Of a stretch of DNA of 8,322 bases, positions 5,886 through 8,322 are shown piece by piece. Position 1 is the first letter of the stretch. The number at the start of each line of letters is the position of its first letter. The notes beneath the pieces are model-generated. The model was not told where the DNA came from. It ran no database searches and was given only the letters and a program-made list of their open reading frames with translations. The position numbers were made by a program, and so were the translations under genes. Source of the stretch: Sulfurospirillaceae bacterium (lineage in GTDB: Bacteria > Campylobacterota > Campylobacteria > Campylobacterales > Sulfurospirillaceae); NCBI GenBank assembly GCA_028705785.1, contig JAQWCT010000114.1:1-8322 (forward strand). Reading direction: 5' to 3'.

Positions 5886-7853
5886 CTAGGACATCACAAT
5901 CTGTGGTTTTGGTTCCCCAATATAATACCCTTGTGAATAATCAATCCCCAGAGCACATACACTATCAAATATCTCTTTACTTGAGACAAATTCAGCTACC
6001 GTCTTCATCCCTCTGGCTTTTGCAAAAGTCACGATGGCTTTGATAACATCCATGGCACCATCTTCCTTGTGTATGTTTTTGATGATAGAGCCATCGATTT
6101 TAATATAAGTTGCATCCAACTTAATGAGATATTCAAAATTTGAATACCCCGTCCCAAAATCATCAATCGCGAGTCTACATCCACAATTTTTAGCTTTATT
6201 TAAAAATTCTGAAATTGCATCAATATCTTTAATACCCTCTGATTCCACAATTTCTAAAATCAGTCTTTTTTGGACATTGTATTGATGCACACTTGCCCAA
6301 AGATAGGGTTTTAATTCATCGCTTAAGATATCTTCTCTTGTAAGATTGATAGAAAAATCCAAGTCATTTTTTTCAAAAACTTCGAAAGATTTTCGAATCA
6401 CCCTTTTCGTAATTTCGAGATACTGATGTGTTCTTTTGGCGATATCTAAAAAGGAAAAAGGAGAGATGACGCCATCTTCATCGACAATCCTTACTAATGC
6501 TTCATATTTTTCTATTTTTTGGGTTACATTATTGAAAATTGGTTGGAAAAAAGTGGTAATCTTATCTTCATCTAAAGCTTTTTTGATTTTAGATGCCCAG
6601 AAAATATTTAACTCATACTCTTTGGCAAGTTCAATCTCTTTCGTATATTTACAAAAAAGGATGTGGCTATTTTTAGCATGATTTTTTGCTAAATCCGCTG
6701 TGCTTAAAAGTTCATCTTTAGCCTCTAAAGAAAGGGCCGTCACGGCAGAAATAATAATCACTTTTTCCTTTACATGTAAAGGTTCATGATTGAGGGCGAA
6801 GTGTATCTTTTGTACTTTTGCAATAAACGCTTCTTCATCGATGTTGTCATATACCAAAGCAAATTCATCGGCATTAATACGATATAAACCGCATCCTTTT
6901 GGCGTTAAAGAAAAAAGCTTTTGGGCAAAAGAGATAATCAGTTTATCGCCTGTTTTATAACCATAAAAATCATTAATTTCACCAAAACGAACGATATCAA
7001 AAAGAGCCAAAAAGGGTTTGTGTGCTTTTTTAATATCTTGTAGTAATTTAAATCTATTCCCAAGTCCCGTAAGATTATCTTTTTCCGCTTGTGCCCTTAA
7101 AGCTTCAGTCGCTTCAATCAACTTTGTAACATCATGGCGAATACCAATGTATTTTTCAATCTCTCCTTGCTCATTTAAAAGTGGCGCGATACAAACATCT
7201 GCATAAAAAGGATTCCCATTTTTTTTCTTGCTTTTGATGATGCCTTTCCATTGTTTTTTTTGTTGAATTTGCTTCCACATCCCTTTAAAAACCGAACTAG
7301 GCGTATCTTGATGACGCAAAATATTGTGTGGCTTTCCAATGATTTCTTCAAGTTTGTAACCAGAATTTTGTAAAAACATATCATTTGCATGGGTAATGTT
7401 GCCCTGTTTATCGGACATTGTAATGATGTTGTTAGAATCAAGCAAGGCTTTGTACTCTACTAAATGTCTATTAGATGTTTGAAGTTGTGTAACATCGTTG
7501 ATATAGCCAAAATAATATAAAGGCATACCACTTTCATCTCTTACCACACGGGTAAAATCTTCCACCCAAACAATACTTTTATCTTTTCTAAAAAGTCGAT
7601 AAGGAGAATGTTTAAAAGAAGCATTAGCTGTTTTATCCAGCTCAAGCATTTCTTGAAAGACAACATCAAAATCATCATGATGTATAAGGTCTTTATAGTC
7701 TATTTGTTGTGTTAGAAACGCTTCTTTAGGATATCCTAAAAGTTCGACAACATTGTCGCTCACATAGAGAACAGACCAATTTTCATTGACACTCCACTGG
7801 AAAAAAACAGTAGGACTCAAATTTAAATAGTGTTCAAAATTTTCTTGTAACAT
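5886..7853 (-). CDS. PAS-PAS-GGDEF-EAL protein, probable c-di-GMP phosphodiesterase
   Basis: Numbering starts at the ATG at 7851-7853 (655 residues). PAS1 spans about 8-125 and PAS2 about 135-248. PAS2 has ITHAND, HNILRHQDTP and W-x-GIIKSKKKNG, closely like the FAD-binding PAS of the Aer redox receptor. A GGDEF domain follows (about 255-405). Its signature is NADEF (327-331), the FK of the metal/substrate loop is FG, and no RxxD inhibitory site is seen, so cyclase activity is unlikely. The EAL domain (about 415-650) keeps EAL 451-453, Asn503, Glu534, DDFGTGYS from 564, Lys585, Glu621 and QGYYIGEP from 641, so c-di-GMP hydrolysis is likely. There is no membrane segment, so it is cytosolic. The frame extends five codons upstream to an ATG at 7868 without a ribosome site; the inner ATG has AAGGA at 7-base spacing. 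It has its own promoter at 7905-7933 and is convergent with the AraC-AGT gene. Confidence 0.92.
   Translation of the reverse strand: MLQENFEHYLNLSPTVFFQWSVNENWSVLYVSDNVVELLGYPKEAFLTQQIDYKDLIHHDDFDVVFQEMLELDKTANASFKHSPYRLFRKDKSIVWVEDFTRVVRDESGMPLYYFGYINDVTQLQTSNRHLVEYKALLDSNNIITMSDKQGNITHANDMFLQNSGYKLEEIIGKPHNILRHQDTPSSVFKGMWKQIQQKKQWKGIIKSKKKNGNPFYADVCIAPLLNEQGEIEKYIGIRHDVTKLIEATEALRAQAEKDNLTGLGNRFKLLQDIKKAHKPFLALFDIVRFGEINDFYGYKTGDKLIISFAQKLFSLTPKGCGLYRINADEFALVYDNIDEEAFIAKVQKIHFALNHEPLHVKEKVIIISAVTALSLEAKDELLSTADLAKNHAKNSHILFCKYTKEIELAKEYELNIFWASKIKKALDEDKITTFFQPIFNNVTQKIEKYEALVRIVDEDGVISPFSFLDIAKRTHQYLEITKRVIRKSFEVFEKNDLDFSINLTREDILSDELKPYLWASVHQYNVQKRLILEIVESEGIKDIDAISEFLNKAKNCGCRLAIDDFGTGYSNFEYLIKLDATYIKIDGSIIKNIHKEDGAMDVIKAIVTFAKARGMKTVAEFVSSKEIFDSVCALGIDYSQGYYIGEPKPQIVMS
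6769..6780. repeat. TTTACATGTAAA copy inside the EAL gene
   Basis: This is an exact copy of the recurrent 12-mer, extended by two pairs to CCTTTACATGTAAAGG (6767-6782). On the coding (minus) strand it reads TTA-CAT-GTA-AA(G), Leu-His-Val-Lys, in a variable stretch late in the GGDEF domain. The reading phase is the same as in the copy at 5143. Confidence 0.75.
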
Positions 7854-7860
7854 TATTTTG

Positions 7861-7865
7861 TCCTT
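7861..7865 (-). promoter_or_regulatory. Ribosome binding site that decides the EAL-protein start
   Basis: AAGGA on the minus strand, 7 bases before the ATG at 7851-7853. The in-frame ATG at 7866-7868 lies on the far side of this site and has only GAGCC-type sequence before it, so the downstream start is preferred. Confidence 0.65.
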
Positions 7866-7904
7866 CATTGGCTCATATCATGGCGTTAAATACTTCTGAA
7901 AAAT

Positions 7905-7933
7905 TTTATAATTAAGCATTCTATCGACATCAA
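7905..7933 (-). promoter_or_regulatory. Sigma-70-type promoter of the PAS-GGDEF-EAL gene
   Basis: Read on the minus strand: TTGATG (7928-7933), 17 bases, TATAAA (7905-7910). Both boxes are near consensus with ideal spacing. Transcription would start near 7898, giving a leader of about 45 bases to the ATG at 7853. This also argues against a much longer N-terminus. Confidence 0.65.
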
Positions 7934-7968
7934 TATTAAGGTGACATAAGCTGATCTAAATTCCGTAA

Positions 7969-7994
7969 TATCCATTACTGTAAGCTAATGGATA
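7969..7994. repeat. 9-bp inverted repeat upstream of the EAL-gene promoter
   Basis: TATCCATTA (7969-7977) and TAATGGATA (7986-7994) flank eight bases. It lies 36 bases upstream of the -35 box of the EAL gene. It could be an activator site or a hairpin left from an old element. The half-site matches no regulator I can name. Confidence 0.5.
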
Positions 7995-8086
7995 AGTGTC
8001 CTAAAATCACCTCCAAAAAGACGAAAAAATAAAGCGTTATATAAAGTCATCTCTATGAGCATTTGCCACTCTTTTACGCATAATGC

Positions 8087-8118
8087 ACAAAGAGGGAATG
8101 CAATATATCCCTCTTTGT
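8087..8118 (-). terminator. Probable terminator hairpin of porin 2
   Basis: An 11-bp perfect stem (ACAAAGAGGGA at 8087-8097 with TCCCTCTTTGT at 8108-8118) and a 10-base loop, 47 bases past the porin 2 stop. The minus-strand tail is only mildly T-rich (the arm ends in CTCTTTGT, then GCATT), so termination may be imperfect. Its place relative to the gene matches that of the terminator after the first porin. Confidence 0.5.
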
Positions 8119-8145
8119 ACCTGTAGAATTTTTGGTCGTATCTTG

Positions 8146-8157
8146 TTTACATGTAAA
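8146..8157. repeat. TTTACATGTAAA copy downstream of porin 2
   Basis: This is an exact 12-bp copy of the recurrent palindrome, seven bases past the porin 2 stop codon. It is not extended: both outer bases (8145 and 8158) are G. Confidence 0.75.
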
Positions 8158-8164
8158 GCACTAT

Positions 8165-8322
8165 TTAGAATTTATAGGTCGCACTAAATCTAAATTCATC
8201 TTTATCTTTTGCACCAGCAGTGTCCATATTTTCTTTATCATACATAAGCTCAATGCTTAAACCTTTTAAAGCACCATCACAGGCATAGCTACCCGTCAAT
8301 GAAATGTAGGTTGCCTTACCCT
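8165..8322 (-). CDS. OprD-like outer-membrane porin 2, C-terminal fragment
   Basis: The last 51 codons plus stop (TAA, 8165-8167) of a minus-strand gene that begins beyond the window. The end reads LKGLSIELMYDKENMD, a short charged turn, then EFRFSATYKF. This parallels the end of the first porin (IKGLTLSLEYEDGKVE...MRFRANYKF): two antiparallel strands of a barrel and a terminal Phe for outer-membrane insertion. It is therefore a paralogue of the same OprD-like family. A Cys in SYACDG just before the last hairpin is unusual for a porin strand or turn. Substrate and full length cannot be judged. Confidence 0.82.
   Translation of the reverse strand, partial: GKATYISLTGSYACDGALKGLSIELMYDKENMDTAGAKDKDEFRFSATYKF

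Larger units (their letters stand above)
7854..8164. other. 311-bp intergenic region between the EAL gene and porin 2
   Basis: From left to right it holds the EAL-gene leader and ribosome site, its promoter (7905-7933), a 9-bp inverted repeat (7969-7994), an unassigned stretch of about 90 bases, a terminator-like hairpin (8087-8118) and a TTTACATGTAAA copy (8146-8157). I see no coding frame with a ribosome site and no RNA gene. An AGGTGA/TCACCT pair (7939-7944 and 8007-8012) encloses the 7969-7994 repeat. Confidence 0.6.

Noticed and set aside
7939..8012. Insertion-sequence remnant.
   Set aside because: There is no transposase fragment, no target-site duplication and no second copy in the window, so it is kept only as an unexplained repeat.
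1..8322. CRISPR array, toxin-antitoxin pair, phage genes, tRNA or rRNA.
   Set aside because: I found no regularly spaced direct repeats, no paired small genes, no phage-type proteins, and nothing resembling a cloverleaf or rRNA stretch.

Overview
The window looks like chromosomal DNA from an AT-rich Campylobacterota (epsilonproteobacterium), most likely Sulfurospirillum or a close relative. Two things point there: OprD-type porins with the N-terminal and C-terminal style of that group, and a 70-residue ferredoxin that closely resembles the Helicobacter pylori FdxA type. The assignment rests on recalled family resemblance, not on a search.

Layout. (1) 1-158 is the 3' end of a GNAT acetyltransferase. 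(2) 307-1644 (-) is a complete OprD-like porin with its own terminator and a 14-bp inverted repeat in its leader. (3) 1941-2153 (+) is a 2x[4Fe-4S] ferredoxin, divergent from the porin, followed by a terminator. (4) 2220-2951 (-) is a lipoprotein of unknown function. (5) 3160-5875 (+) is a run of three genes: a MarR-GNAT fusion regulator behind a promoter overlapped by a perfect operator-like inverted repeat, an EamA/DMT-family exporter, and an AraC-AGT (Ada-like) fusion whose start codon overlaps the exporter stop (ATGA). (6) 5886-7853 (-) is a PAS-PAS-GGDEF-EAL protein. Its GGDEF site is degraded and its EAL site looks intact, so it is probably a sensory c-di-GMP phosphodiesterase. It is convergent with the AraC-AGT gene, 10 bp away. 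(7) 8165-8322 (-) is the 3' end of a second OprD-like porin.

How the genes may work together. The 3160-5875 cluster combines a ligand-type repressor/acetyltransferase, a small-molecule exporter and a DNA-alkylation repair/activator protein. Chemical-stress sensing, efflux and repair is a reasonable inference, but nothing in the sequence identifies the inducer. The porins, ferredoxin and c-di-GMP gene are separate units.

The most unusual signal is not a gene. The exact 12-bp palindrome TTTACATGTAAA occurs five times in 8.3 kb. Three copies are intergenic, two of them at the centre of perfect 30-bp and 34-bp palindromes. Two are inside genes, both in the same reading phase. This is far more than chance would give and suggests a highly iterated palindrome in this genome. 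I found no defence system, CRISPR array, intact mobile element or RNA gene.
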